The notes beneath the pieces are model-generated. The model was not told the origin of the DNA, did no database searches, and saw only the letters and a list, made by a program, of their open reading frames with translations. From Bryum argenteum (Eukaryota > Streptophyta > Bryopsida > Bryales > Bryaceae): a stretch of 64,000 nucleotides of DNA. Shown here piece by piece: positions 9,764-21,069 of this stretch (the first letter of the stretch is position 1; every line of letters begins with the position of its first letter). The translations under genes and the position numbers were made by a program. The stretch lies in assembly GCA_037043015.1 (NCBI GenBank), contig CM073321.1, forward strand, positions 13,028,001 to 13,092,000, read 5' to 3'.

Positions 9764-12700
9764 ATGCCCAGTAGTAAGACTCTACTCAAAAAAATTGATT
9801 TCAATACCATTCGCACTGTCAATGTTTCTTTCTTGCCTCCGTCTTTCAATGGCGATGTTCTCTTCATCTTCCCTCCAACTATTTCGTATGCAACTCACAA
9901 GGTCGCGAAGTCCATGAAGGGGATGGATAAACGGTATGACGGACATGTGTGGACTAGGACAATGACTACGTACATCAGCAACACCTAAGGGTTGTCATTC
10001 CGGTACTCCAACTGTGTAGGTCATCTACAGTGCCACAACCCAAACTGCGACTTCTTGCAACGGCCTGATCGACTCGCTGGAGTGAACGACGTGGACTTTA
10101 ATGGCATTACTAAAGACCCCTTCCCAGTAGGCGGATCGCCCCCGCCCACCTCGACGTTGGTCTGTAAACTTTGCAAACAACCTCTTGTTTGTGTTGAGCC
10201 TTGTTCTGCGAAAATCTTTTACGTAGTTGGAGAAGATTGTCAAGAACGTGCATGTATATAGGAACCCACGAACATCCTGTCAAAGTCGGAGATTATAGAC
10301 GTGTACGGAAAAAGATAGATGAGATACTAGAAGAGCGTGTTGACCGTAACCCTCAAGCAACCGTTTCCAAAATAGTTATGGAAACCAGCAAAGACTTCTT
10401 AGGTAACTTACTTCTCCGTGACGAAGGTGACCCCAAAACCGGCAATCTTTCTCTTCAGTAGCTAGAACCAGTCTTCAAACAATGCAAAGAGTTAAACTCA
10501 CCGAGCATGCAGAATCGTATCTACACTTTCAAGTACTTGCGTAGGTATGGCATTCTCGATGGGATCACAAGTACTTGCGTAGGTATGGCATTCTCGATGG
10601 GATCACAAAGCTCAGAGGTCTCAGCAACTGGGCATATGTGCAACGCAACATGTTCCCTCGCGAAGGCGACGAAGCGGAGAAAGTCTTCATCTTCAAGATG
10701 TCGGAGGTCAGCCCCGGTAGCGGTGTTGATCTGGTTCGCCGTATGCAGCCTGGAGGAAATCTCTCCCACGCATGGATGATATTTGACCATGTCAAACGCG
10801 TTACGGATTAGACCACCATGGCCTGCCACGTGTACGACTCACGTTACCGACGCATTCTAACCATTGCATGCTGTGATTTCCTATCAGAGGACAGAGATGC
10901 TCAACTCGTCTTCTGGAAGAACCTTAATCACGTGATGGCCAGGAACGGAGTACCCAAGCCGCAATTTCAAGGATTTATGGCTGATAATGCTCAAGCCAAC
11001 TGGAACGTTGTGCGCATCATCTACGGCTCTGGAAACCCTGCTGTCCCCATGGAAGGGCGCGAACGAACATGTTATTTTCATTGGATGCAGTCTCTTGAGA
11101 AACATACGAAACAATACATTGTGCCCGAATTGCAAGGCCAACACCGCATTCTCTGTAAGCAGTATAAGGATGCGTGCACCATGGAAGAGGCTGAGACCCG
11201 ATATTGGGCTATAAGAGCATGGTGGGCATTCTCGAAGGCCACCTCCGAAGTTGGTTTAGAACACTTAAGTCATTGGCTTGCGTACTGGCACTTCAGATAC
11301 AGACAATGGGGTGGATTTATGGAACTAGTAAGTATACAATTTCTTTGCGTTATCTTTGCTGATTACATGCTCTACGGTAGCTTCTATAATGTTATGACAA
11401 GTGGCTGCAAGCGTCTGGCAATAAGGGTAGGAATTTATACGTCGCAGCCATTGACGACTACGTTCGGGCCTTCCTCCAAGTGGTCGGCTACCATCCATTC
11501 AACAAAGGCGGAGCAAGTGGTTCTGGACCAATCGTAGAAGAACTTTGTCAGCGTCTTTATACCGCTCAACGTCGAGCTAATCGATCTAGCAATCCATCTT
11601 GCCTCAACAAGGCAGTTATGGACTTCCCTGAAGCAGAAGCTTACTGTACGCATGATGCCCACTTGGAGGGGGCAAAGATTTTTGGTTCCAGGAAACGTAA
11701 GGCTGATGTTCCCATTGGTGCTGACGATGAAACTCATTGACCTGACACCGTGAGCTACTCACGTCCTCGAATTGGGAGAAGGGTCACTCGAGCTCGTGAT
11801 AAGAATCTCACTACCATCCACGAAGAAGATGAAGTTCACGAGCAACCGCTGGAACCGTCCTCTTCTCCTGGACGTAGTATTCAGCGCGTCATTGCTATCC
11901 AAGAGACGAGTGAATGAGCGGCTATGGCACATTGCCCGTTTGAAGAAATCCTCATCCAAGGCTTGTTGGGGTATTATGGCTAAGACTAGAAAGAAATGTG
12001 AATCCCGCATCGTCCAAAACAAGAAGGCTACTACAGCTCCAACTTACACAAGAATATGGTACCCTCCTCAACGTGGTAGCAAAATAGTAGATCAATTCTA
12101 CTTTTCTCCAGACAACATTGAGGGTTGTGTAAAGGGCAATGGTTTTAAATGGATTGAGCCGTTCTCTCGGAAACAAGGTCGTTTCCTCTGTTTGGCCTGT
12201 GAACATTGGGACTAATCTGACACGTGACAAAATAGAGGCGTTGGAGAATGCGGGCTTTCGGCTCTCACAAAAGGAACACCTTCCTCTCAACTGCGCATTC
12301 AATACTTCTGCCCCATCGAGAGACTTGTCACATATTCCTGTGCAGAACAAGGCTGATGTCTACCCGAAATCCCGGAAGTCTAAAGTTCTTCGACGCATTA
12401 AGGTTGTGAGTCCGAAGCACATGAAAAACATTGATTCAGCTCGTGCCATGGAGGCAAAAATACTCAAGGTGACCATGATACCACAACCTGGTTTTGGATG
12501 TATCGTCGCTTTGGAGTCGAATTCAGAGTTTATCTATAAACTATCTCTACCCTAAGTGTTCTTGCCCCGTGTTCAAAAAAACCATTACAAATTTGGGACA
12601 AAAAGGCGAACCGTATAGACATTGCAAGCACCTATACTTCGTGTTGGTATTGGTATGCAAATTTGATATTGATAGAGACCTCTTCATCCACGTGCCCACC

Positions 12701-12764
12701 TTCAGTTCCAACGAGGTCAAAATGATTCTAGAGAAGGGAATCCTAGACCAAGTTAGAGAGTAGA
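9764..12764 (+). pseudogene. MULE transposase relic with WRKY/GCM-like and SWIM zinc fingers
   Basis: The broken frame runs through several segments. First, 9764-9985 is open and ends in a TAA. Next comes a Cys/His finger: CVGHLQCHNPNCDF, VCKLCKQPLVC, then IGTHEHPVKVG, as in WRKY-GCM fingers of Mutator transposases. The DDE-like core is at 10620-11330 (MIFDHVKR, ACCDFLSEDRDAQLVFW, GFMADNAQANW, ERTCYFHW). A SWIM finger is at 12545-12650 (CSCPVF ... YRHCKH). Damage includes the TAA near 9986, a frameshift near 10250, a 38-bp tandem duplication at 10531-10606, a TAG after VKRVTD, and many stops at 11900-12200. The family assignment is from motif order; terminal inverted repeats were not located. 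Confidence 0.72.
10531..10606 (+). repeat. 38-bp tandem duplication disrupting the transposase
   Basis: The 38-bp stretch starting AAGTACTTGCGTAGG is repeated head to tail from 10569 with no visible mismatch. Because 38 is not a multiple of three, it shifts the frame. Deleting one unit conceptually rejoins FKYLRRYGILDGIT to KLRGLSNWAYV. The copies look identical, so the event is recent. Confidence 0.9.
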
Positions 12765-13269
12765 CTACCTCAAAATCACATTACGTAAACCAACATCCAC
12801 ATCTACCCGTTCTATATATTATCCCTGTAATCGTGTGTTTCACACGTAATTTTTCTTGATTTCACCGTTTTACAAAAGTCAAAAAATGTATCCCTATTTA
12901 TATAAACTTATGAATGGCTTTACAACTTCGACTTATGATTTCACAGTTATAAGATACTAGTCTACTCCGTAAAATTCTTAAATCTCTCTTCAAGTTTGCA
13001 GAAAGTGGTTTAAGTCCACCAAATTTCAGAACTTTTAGCCTCATCTCCACGGGTTTAGGAACAGTAAACCACGGTAATAAATCAAGAATATTCAAATATT
13101 CTTGAGAATATTGGGAAAAAATAGCAAAATATTATTTTTAGAAATTTTCTTACTGAGAATACCAATTCACCGCTCAAATTGCTGAAATTTGATGGCTCAA
13201 CGCTCACCGCTTTCCGCTCTCCGCTCACACCGTAGCTACGTCCCCCTTTTTGTAATCCCCGTTTCATGT

Positions 13270-13549
13270 CCTATGAGGGGTACAACTTCGTAATAAAGGA
13301 AAAGCAACAACTGCAAGCTCGTTTGTGCTACCTGAGGGTGGATGGGCTTTAGGCTCATGTGTCCATATGTATCATCCACAGTGTCTCTTAGTTCATTGTT
13401 TGACTCAAAGTCGCTGTGCTATATGCAAAGCGCCTTTTCACGAGCGCTTTTACAAGATGTTCAATCTAAGAACTTATATGCCGCCTTCTTGGGAACACAA
13501 TGCTGAAACTACTGACGAGGTTCGATTTTGGGGTAAAGACCTTATTTAG
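13270..13549 (+). pseudogene. RING-like zinc-finger fragment
   Basis: The frame contains ALGSCVHMYHPQCLLVHCL then RCAICKAPFHERFYKMFNL. This is C-x-H-M-Y-H-x2-C and a later C-x2-C, the second half of a RING-H2-type finger. It follows the MULE SWIM region by about 550 bp on the same strand and could be that element's cargo or C-terminal domain. The N-terminal cysteine pair is not seen. Ubiquitin-ligase activity should not be assumed. Confidence 0.45.
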
Positions 13550-13559
13550 AGTTGGCGTA

Positions 13560-13941
13560 GAGGTGAACATGATCTCGCGAAGAGTACTCCTAGCTCTCAA
13601 TTGAACTGAGAAACTGTCCCATACAAGATTCTAAGAGTTGCACCAATACTTGTCGGACAAGGTCCAGAGCATGAGGGTAATCGGATGTTCCTCTTCCAAT
13701 GCCTTGGGACTATTTTGATGTGAGATCCAATACATTCAAGTGGGGGCCCCACTCCATGGGACATCGATGGAATCAATTTGGGAAAAGAGTAACCGATGGT
13801 GAAGGCCATGCCTCCATGGAAGACTTGGAAGAGTGTCAATATGCTGAATCTACTTGGGGGCCACGATACCACTCCCAAGCGCTGGACTATTTATTGGATG
13901 TATATAGTTCCCTCACAAGAAACACTTTAAAGTCTTAGATC
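13560..13941 (+). pseudogene. Unrecognised coding relic
   Basis: A frame of 79 codons (13699-13938) with a composition compatible with coding (MPWDYFDVRSNTFKWGPHSM) follows the RING-like fragment after stops. No domain was recognised. It may be the tail of the same transposon gene. Confidence 0.25.
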
Positions 13942-14657
13942 TGATCTTAAACGCAGATGGTCCATTCAAACGAACTCGTGCAAAGCGTAAACTCCTTGTT
14001 GGAGAATGCTCCAACCATCAGTCTACTAAATGCTAATTACAATATTGTCATTGCATACACTCTAGCATAGCGTATGGTTTTAGCTATATAGGACTACATT
14101 TGATTTTAGTATTATCAAATGGTAGCTTTTTGCAGCAATGTATCTCACTTCCTATTGTACTACTTTTTGCACCAATTAAATCAATCGTATATATTTGGTT
14201 GACTCCTTTGCTTGTGGTCTATCGATCGTACTTTGTAACCTTTTATTGTATCCTTCATCTCCATAGTCCATATAACCCGCCTAATCCCTTGTACCAATAC
14301 ACATACACATACACACGCATGATGAAAGGTAAAAACAAACTTCTATATATATAGTGTATGCGAATAAGTGCATAGAAGAAATTACGTAAAATTTCCCTAC
14401 ACCTAAATCAAATATCGTTTCAATGAATGTTGAAGGTGTAAGTCCATAGTCTCTACGTTAGGAATCTTCAACTTTGTCCTTGCTCTTTGAAAAATGTGAA
14501 CGTTTCGGTTCCAAATCAGCGTCGATTGCATTTATGTTCATCTCAACTTTTGCGTTAATTTTACGATGAGCCCACTGTGCCCATGCATCCTCAAACAGAG
14601 CATCCTCATCAGCTACACATAGTTGCTTTGCGAGTTTTACATTCTGGTCTTTACTCT
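13942..14657. other. Spacer without a supported gene
   Basis: AT-rich DNA with a short ACACAT run near 14300 and an ATATATAT stretch near 14350. Open frames here are short and of skewed composition. Nothing further is supported. Confidence 0.5.
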
Positions 14658-14665
14658 ATTTCACC

Positions 14666-14968
14666 CAAGGTTGTCGTACCGGGCGGGCACACCGCCCGCT
14701 CGTCCGTCCGCCTTGTCCGTCCGATTGAGTTGTGGCTCGCCTCATAGGGTCAAACGGATGTTGACTTTTAGTTTAGGTGATAACTAAGCCACTTGGCCGC
14801 CGCGTACGGGCCGCGTGGAACGCCATACACGCTTTTTACTGCAAAGTTTGTTACACACGAAAAATTACACACCCCCTACAATCAAGGTGGGCGGGCACGC
14901 CTGTCCATCTGGTAGTACGCCTGTTTTGCCCGCCCGATTACCTCAACATGCCCGATATGACAACCTTA
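14666..14968. mobile_element. hAT-type MITE, copy A
   Basis: The ends CAAGGTTGTCGTACCGGGC and GCCCGATATGACAACCTTA are imperfect inverted repeats. The flanks ATTTCACC (14658-14665) and AATTCACC (14969-14976) agree at 7 of 8 positions, suggesting an aged 8-bp duplication. The body is GC-rich at both ends and non-coding. A related copy in the opposite orientation is at 33043-33376. It abuts the 3' end of the gene at 14984-15628. Confidence 0.8.
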
Positions 14969-14983
14969 AATTCACCAGCCTCT

Positions 14984-15628
14984 TTAATTTGTCAACTTCC
15001 TCTGGAGTCTTGCCATACTTACCCGTGAACACCAAATCACGAATGCCTCAGTGAGCTCGTATTCGTGTGTGAATTCATCCTCCGAGGATTCGGAAGAAGA
15101 CCATGTTACGTAATATTCAACATTGGCCTTAGGACTCATAGATACAGCTCCAATTCCATCTCTTTTGATAGTACTTGATGTCTCTCCAACCTCTTTTGGT
15201 TCAGTATTCTCTTGTATAGGCAAACGTGGACGCGTCGACCAATCCACCCGCTTCCCAAGAATCATTTCCGCATGTGCCATTCTTGTCAAAAAGTAGGGAA
15301 CCTTATATATAAAAATACGGTTGCCACCGTATATAAAATGCCAAGCATACATGCATCTTTGTTTAAATAGGTCGTGATGGCACTCTCGGAGGTTTGCTTC
15401 ATTGTTGTGCCGATGTAGAGCAAAGAACTTGTTGATGTGGCACCACTCCACATATCTTACACACATGGGAAAAGACTACGGCTCCGTCTCTTCCTTCCAT
15501 CCTCTAAACGCTAATATCTTCGGATTCTTCAAGATCTCTATGCGCTTCTTCTCAATCCTGTGCTTTATCTTCCGACCTTGGTCATGTGGCACCATGGATG
15601 TAGCCGCTACAACGGGTAGTGCCTCCAT
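14984..15628 (-). pseudogene. Array-led family, copy 1 (unknown function)
   Basis: One frame runs from an ATG at 15628 to a stop at 14984, broken by a single TAG at 15476-15478. The N-terminal part is strongly basic (RKIKHRIEKKRIEILK). The conserved block follows: VEWCHINKFF, KQRCMYAWHFIYGGNRIF, MAHAEMILGKRVDW. It ends in an acidic, serine-rich tail (WSSSESSEDEFTHEYELTE). The same order of basic N-terminus, WCHI block and acidic tail occurs at 17669-18874 and 20346-21068. A GC-rich dyad array sits upstream at 15740-15990, with a shared leader (15687-15706) between. No known family was recognised. Confidence 0.6.
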
Positions 15629-15739
15629 CAAAAAAATCCGTAGAAACGCAAATTCCCTCTACGAGCAAGCAAGCAGCAACATTGAAGTCGATACTAGTCA
15701 ATGCGCGAAAGGAGGGACTCGCAAAGTGTGAAAATGGAC

Positions 15740-15990
15740 TGTCGGTTGCCTTCTTAAGCACACTAATACGGCGACCGGCGGTCTATAGAATCTGCACCAC
15801 CAGTCGCCCGCCCGTCCAGCTATCGCCCTATCTGTACTGCCGATCCCTCTATCTTCCCGGACGGTCGCCCCTCTCAGCGAGGTTCGCCCATCAACTCGAC
15901 CGGCGGTCGCCCCGTGACCGACGTTCATCAGCTGGACCGCCGGTCGCCCTGTGACCGACGTTCGCCTATCGGCTGGACCGCTGATCGCCC
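15740..15990 (-). promoter_or_regulatory. GC-rich dyad array upstream of family copy 1
   Basis: Units such as GGCGACCGGCGGTC and GGCGAACGTCGGTCAC repeat with about 40-bp spacing. They share the palindromic core GACCGSCGGTC with the arrays before copies 2 and 3. The array lies 5' of copy 1 in the gene's own orientation. A regulatory role is inferred from this repeated placement. Confidence 0.5.
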
Positions 15991-15999
15991 TATTTGCAA

Positions 16000-17240
16000 T
16001 CGAGAATTCCCCATGTTTATGTTGAATGCGAGTCCAAGAGGTTTCGTAGCAGCTTCTACGAGGATGAGATGAGGATGAATATTGGATGGGGGAGGGGTAA
16101 AAGAGCCTTATAGTTTATAATGTATTAGTTTAAAAATTAAGAAGGTATGCATAGGGTAGTAATTTCGGATCGTGGGTCCCATAATTCCCATGTCATGATC
16201 ATTCAATTCGTAAGAAATGGACAAGAGAGGTCTAAGTGGATATTAATGAATGGGAGGAAGGATGGGGTGGGTTCCTCGTCCTCTTCGTAGGCATCAATGG
16301 TATATATTTTTTAGTATGATGTATATTTTAACAAGTCAGATTGTGCCTAACTATTTATAATAATCGATAAAATGTGAATTTATTTATAGAGCATCAGCCT
16401 CTTAAATGCATGAAACACTTTAATGCATCAAACGACTTAATAGCTACAATCTTAGCATTTAATCCAGTTAGTGAATTTCTAGTATCTAGAAAAGATACCA
16501 TCTTTGCACCAAAACTTCACCTTATGTTTCAACATCACATTCAAGAACAATTTGTAGTTTCTTTTTATATCAGTGGAGCCTTTAACAAATCATAAGTTCT
16601 CCATATACAATATTCGAGTATATGTACGCTAATAGATTATCCTTCCAAATAGTTTATTGCCCCATAACATTATAACATTGGTATTTTGAGAGAGGGAAGG
16701 ATTTTGAAAATTTTGGCGAGTTAAATAATAATGCCTTGAAATACGATTAAGTGTAAGGGATTAGTGCATACAGCCTAGTAAGCACTGAGAGAAATAGTTG
16801 CTTACCAAATTAAAGGGTGATATATAACATATTATATGTTTGGAGAAAAAATGAGTGACCACCATCTGAAGGTAAATATTTTAAGTCAACAAGATTAATC
16901 ATTTGCGGACATTCCAATCAACCAATTACTGAGGGTACTATTGAAACTAGTAATTGATGAAAATTTTATGTTGATAATTTTGAGAATGTTGAGAATTTTA
17001 TTTAAAAATTGTGATTAAACTTATACCGATCTAAATCCATATTACTCCAGAAGAGTATCCAATGCGCTTAAAATTTCATTGTTCATTTATCATGGTCACC
17101 GCTCTTAGCAAAAGGCCCATAACCATGAGAATCATTTTCATTTGGGAATGAGAAATAGGAAGAACCGAGTGGGAATGAGAGGGAATGAGGGGGGATGAGG
17201 GGGATTGAAGGGGGAATGGAGGAGATGCTTGAAGCGGTTA
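16000..17240. other. AT-rich spacer with a GGAATGAG microsatellite
   Basis: No gene is supported. At 17155-17225 a purine run of GGGAATGAG/GGGGATGAG units occurs on one strand; a weaker GAGGATGA run is near 16055. The ORF at 16374 has no recognisable composition. Confidence 0.5.
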
Positions 17241-17279
17241 ATTTAAAATTTGAATATTGAAGAAAGAGGATCTAAGAAC

Positions 17280-17460
17280 AAGAGCAGGAGCTCTCGCGAA
17301 GTCGCCCCTGCAGAGTGCCGGTCGCCCCGAACCGCTGCTGAGGCTGGACCTCTTCTACAGCTGCACCGCCGGTCGCCCCAGAGATCTGCTGCAGCTGGAC
17401 CGGCGGTCGCTGCGGAGCGAGTCTTGCAAGAAATACCGGACCGCCGGTCGCTCTAACAAT
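17280..17460 (+). promoter_or_regulatory. GC-rich dyad array upstream of family copy 2
   Basis: Units CACCGCCGGTCGCCCC, CTGGACCGGCGGTCGCTG and GGACCGCCGGTCGCTC share the GACCGSCGGTC core. A TTAAATACAA box follows at about 17480 and the leader GCATTGTCTGGTGTCGAC at about 17540. The coding start is at 17669. The order array, AT box, leader, gene parallels copy 3. Confidence 0.5.
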
Positions 17461-17668
17461 GTCGCCCTGCCACAGGAGGTTAAATACAATCGTTCTTGGC
17501 CGTAGTCGTCACTTTTCAGTCCACGTGCCGTGCTGTTGCGCATTGTCTGGTGTCGACTCAAAGTTTCCACTTGCTTGCAGAATTGTTTGGAGAATGTGGA
17601 CTGCACTATTTTTGGTGATTTGTATCAAACATCACATCATAGCCGCATTTGCGTGTTCGGAGGTAACA

Positions 17669-18874
17669 ATGAGTACGATTGCCGAACGTAAAATAGTACT
17701 TGGCCAACAACGCAATACGAGAGGAAATAAACACAAGAGGAATCACCGTATTCTACAAGATGCCACTCAACGCGCTTTTCCACGGTGGGAGACCGAAGAG
17801 GGTGTTTGGAATCAGAAAAAAGTGAAGAATTGCATCGTATGGTGCCACATCGGCAATTTGTTTCCACACTTTCGACATGAGACGCACATCAAATTAAATG
17901 CTGCAATTCTGCACTATTGTAAGCATGACGAATTTGTACAACGATGTATTGAAGTGTGGAGGTTCCTTTATAGAGGCAAGAATGTCACCAAGAACGAGGT
18001 TTCGTATTATATTGCTTAAATGATGTATGCAGAGGTAATTTTGGAGAAAGTGGTGGATTGGAGGTCATTGAATAAAACGCCTCAAATCTTCCTTCCATTC
18101 ATGCAAGACATTCCAAGAACTCCATTGTCAGAAAACCCACAAGGTCTTACAGCAGCAAGTCATTGGAAAGATGGGAATGCCGATGAAGTATATGTTTGGG
18201 AAAATCCTAATTCTGATGAAGAAGAGGTTCAAGAGAGGCAGCATCATACTCCTCTTTTTGAAGGTTCTATTGGTGACGTAGAAGACTTTCATGTGGGTGA
18301 AACAAGCGTGCGAGATTCGGAGGTGATTAATGCACCTGTGAAGCACGTCAAGGACCTACGAACAGAAGGAGAAGCTGATATCATTGAACACATGGAGGTT
18401 CAAGGAATGTTTGGTGCACAAGGTTTGGGTCAACCCGAAGTTATATTTGGGCCGAGTATGAGCGCCCCTCCTCAAACAAATGTTAGCGTAGAGGAGGGGA
18501 CTCAAGAATATCCAATGGAAACGACTGAAGGGCCAGAAAGAGAAGGAAATGAAGAAGTAGAACTGGAGAAGAAAGTTGTAGTCATCAACGAGAAACGCCT
18601 CAAGAAAGTCGAAGATAGGTGGATGGAGGAGATGAAGTGGGCTTATGAGGATCATGAATATTTGTTTCATGCTTTGTCATTGGAAGAGAGAAAGTGTGTT
18701 GAACTCGAGCATGACATTGAGGAAATCAAGGATGCGAAACGGAAGAGCCAAGAGGTGCCGACAAATGTTTTTCCAGCTCTGGATGCATCGGATCAGGTCG
18801 ATTATGAGAAAGAACTCATAAAGCAAGAAAAACGTTTTGAAGATGTGCGAAGGAGATATAATGAGGTCGATTAA
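17669..18874 (+). pseudogene. Array-led family, copy 2 (longest; unknown function)
   Basis: A 402-codon frame is interrupted once, by TAA at 18017-18019. It starts MSTIAERKIVLGQQ and is basic. It continues with AFPRWETEEG, then the conserved block IVWCHIGNLFPHFRHE, FVQRCIEVWRFLYRG and MYAEVILEKVVDW. The tail is acidic (WENPNSDEEEVQE), then a long Glu-rich segment and a predicted coiled coil of about 90 residues near the end (KKVEDRWMEEMKWAYEDHEY, SLEERKCVELEHDIEEIKDA). The charge pattern suggests a DNA-binding, self-associating nuclear protein. That is inference. The start at 17669 fits the aligned starts of copies 1 and 3. Confidence 0.62.
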
Positions 18875-18879
18875 AAAAT

Positions 18880-19790
18880 GGAAGAAGATTCGAGTAAGCG
18901 GGATCAAATTTTAGAAAGACGGTCATTTGTTGGTTATATCCATTTATTTTATTTTATTCTTGAATTGAAAGTTGCAAGATATGTTCAAGGCTGGATATTA
19001 TACAGTGTACCTACTTGATTATATGATATGTTTGTATTAGTAAGATACCCGTTGTCTCGACAGAGAAGCTTTTTATATGGTACTCTCAAAAAAGTCTACC
19101 ATTGCGATGAACAATGTTATGTTTATTATTTTTATATATGCCCACGGTTTTAGTTTTATCATCATTCTTATTTTTTGAATTTTTTTATTTTTTATTTTAA
19201 ATGCATGACTTAAAAAAATGTAAAAAAAGGTTGGTAGAATGGTAGGTAGGTTGGTAATTTCGTAAGTTGGTAGGTTTGTATGGTTGGTGGATACTTTGGA
19301 TGGTGGTATTTAAAAAAAGTATCTCGTCTATACCATTCCATATTAAATTTATATATGCCCGTGTCTTTTTCAAAAATACATAATTTTATTTTTATTCATT
19401 TTAATTTACTCAATCCAAAAAACATAAAAGAAGTTAGGTAGATAGGTTGGTTGATAAGTTTGTACGATGGTTGGTTGGTACGTTGGGTAAGACGGTTTAG
19501 TCGGTAGGAAGGATTGTTGTATTGTATTTATTATATATATAGATATTGAATTTAGAAAAGCTTTGATTAGCATTAATCCACAATTAAGTAATGATAAATA
19601 ATTTGTAAAAATTTGGAATTGTAACTAAGTTGTTGGAGTTACCTATCAATGTGGTGGGATTTACTTGCAAGTATTTAGAGTGAATAAAAATTTGGACAAA
19701 CCCCCCACACCATCTAAATGTCATGATTCTGTATAATCGTACATGAATTCAAATATAAACAAAAAGATTTGTAGGAAAAGGGGCGGGGGG
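18880..19790. other. Spacer with GGTTGGTAGG-type repeats
   Basis: T-rich DNA with irregular GGTTGGTAGGTTGG units at 19230-19310 and 19430-19505 and blocks of poly(T)/poly(A). No gene is supported. It may hold the 3' untranslated region of family copy 2. Confidence 0.5.
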
Positions 19791-19814
19791 GGGAAGCAAA
19801 TATTTGCGTCCATC

Positions 19815-20115
19815 ATGTAGACCGCCAGTCGCCCTCTCAGGTATATTCGCCCATCAATTGTATCGGCGGTCGACCCACTGACCGACGTTCGCCCATTGGC
19901 GGTATCGGCGCTCACCCCAGTTAGAGGGGTACAAATAGGCTCGCGGACAGTTTGTCCTTGCCAATCAGCTAGATTGTCGCTCGCCCTCTTAGCTACGTTC
20001 CCCCATCAGCTGGATCGGCGCTCGCCCCTAGTGACCGACGTTCGCCCATTCGTTAGATCGGCGGTCGCCCTAGCAGCAGGGGTACAAATAGGCGCACGGA
20101 CACCGGCAGTCGCCA
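19815..20115 (+). promoter_or_regulatory. GC-rich dyad array upstream of family copy 3
   Basis: Two long units share the order ATCGGCGGTCGACCC, GACCGACGTTCGCCCATT, then GGGGTACAAATAGGC. The TACAAATA box occurs twice, near 19930 and 20085, just after each block, and resembles a TATA element. The leader GCATTGTCTGGTGTCGAC is at 20145-20162. This is the clearest promoter-like example of the three arrays. Confidence 0.55.
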
Positions 20116-20345
20116 TTTCTCACCTCCACATGTCGGGCATTTGGGCATTGTCTGGTGTCGACCTCTGGTTGCCGCCTGCTTGTTCGTGTGCTAGAACGTG
20201 CGGTGATTGGCACACATGTGCCTCACTTTTACACAAACGTGCCGCCCGTTTTTTTTGTTCAAATTTTGTGTTGGTTCATCGAATAAATAAAACTTTGTTT
20301 TAAGTTCTTTTTATAGTTTCTTAGTTGGTTAGCATTTGGGTAACA

Positions 20346-21068
20346 ATGACGCCTAGCCAGGAGCGGAAGATACAGAAAGACAAGAACCGCAAGAGGAAAG
20401 GAAAGAAGCAAAGGAGATTTCACAAGATTCTTTTAGATGCCACAACTCATGCTTTTCCTGGGTGGGAGACAGTAGAGGGACCGTGGACCCTTAAGACTTG
20501 CAAGTAGTATATTGCTTGGTGCCACATCAGCCATTTGTTTCCACACTATCGTCACGAATTTCATTGCCGCCTGAATAGCGCAAATTTGCACTATTGCAAT
20601 CACAATGAATTTGTGCAACGATGCATTGAAGTGTTGAAGTTCCTTTACGGCGGTGTGCATGTGGTGAGCAACGAGGTTTCGTACAACATAGCACAAATGG
20701 TGTACGCGGAGATAATTTTGGAGAGGGAGGTGGATTGGAGGAAGTTAAAAAGATCGCCTCAAACTATAAAGCCAACAAAACTCCACATTCCGCGAGCTCC
20801 TTTTCCAGCGGAGAACTCATGAGAAGGTTTTACAACGCCTAGGGGTTACGGAGGAGGAATCCCTGATGAGGACATAGTTTGGTCGGATTCAGAGGAAGAA
20901 AGGAGCAAAAGGCCCAAAGTGGATGAAGGGGAGCCGAACCAAACCAGGGAGGAAGATGAAGTACATTTGAATGAAGGGGGGCCAAGCCAAGTTTATAATC
21001 AAGGGGGGCAAAGCCAAGTTTATAATCAAGGGGGGCCAAGCCATGAAGGGAGCCCAAGCGAAGAATGA
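20346..21068 (+). pseudogene. Array-led family, copy 3 (unknown function)
   Basis: A 240-codon frame has two in-frame stops: TAG at 20505-20507 and TGA at 20820-20822. It starts MTPSQERKIQKDKNRKRKGK, strongly basic. It continues AFPGWETVEGPW, then IAWCHISHLFPHYRHE, FVQRCIEVLKFLYGG and MVYAEIILEREVDW, closely matching copy 2. The tail is acidic (IVWSDSEEERSKRPK) and ends in a Gly/Gln repeat with GGPSQVYNQ-like units. Codon-level similarity to copy 2 across a long block argues for one family. No known domain was recognised. Confidence 0.62.
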
Positions 21069-21069
21069 C

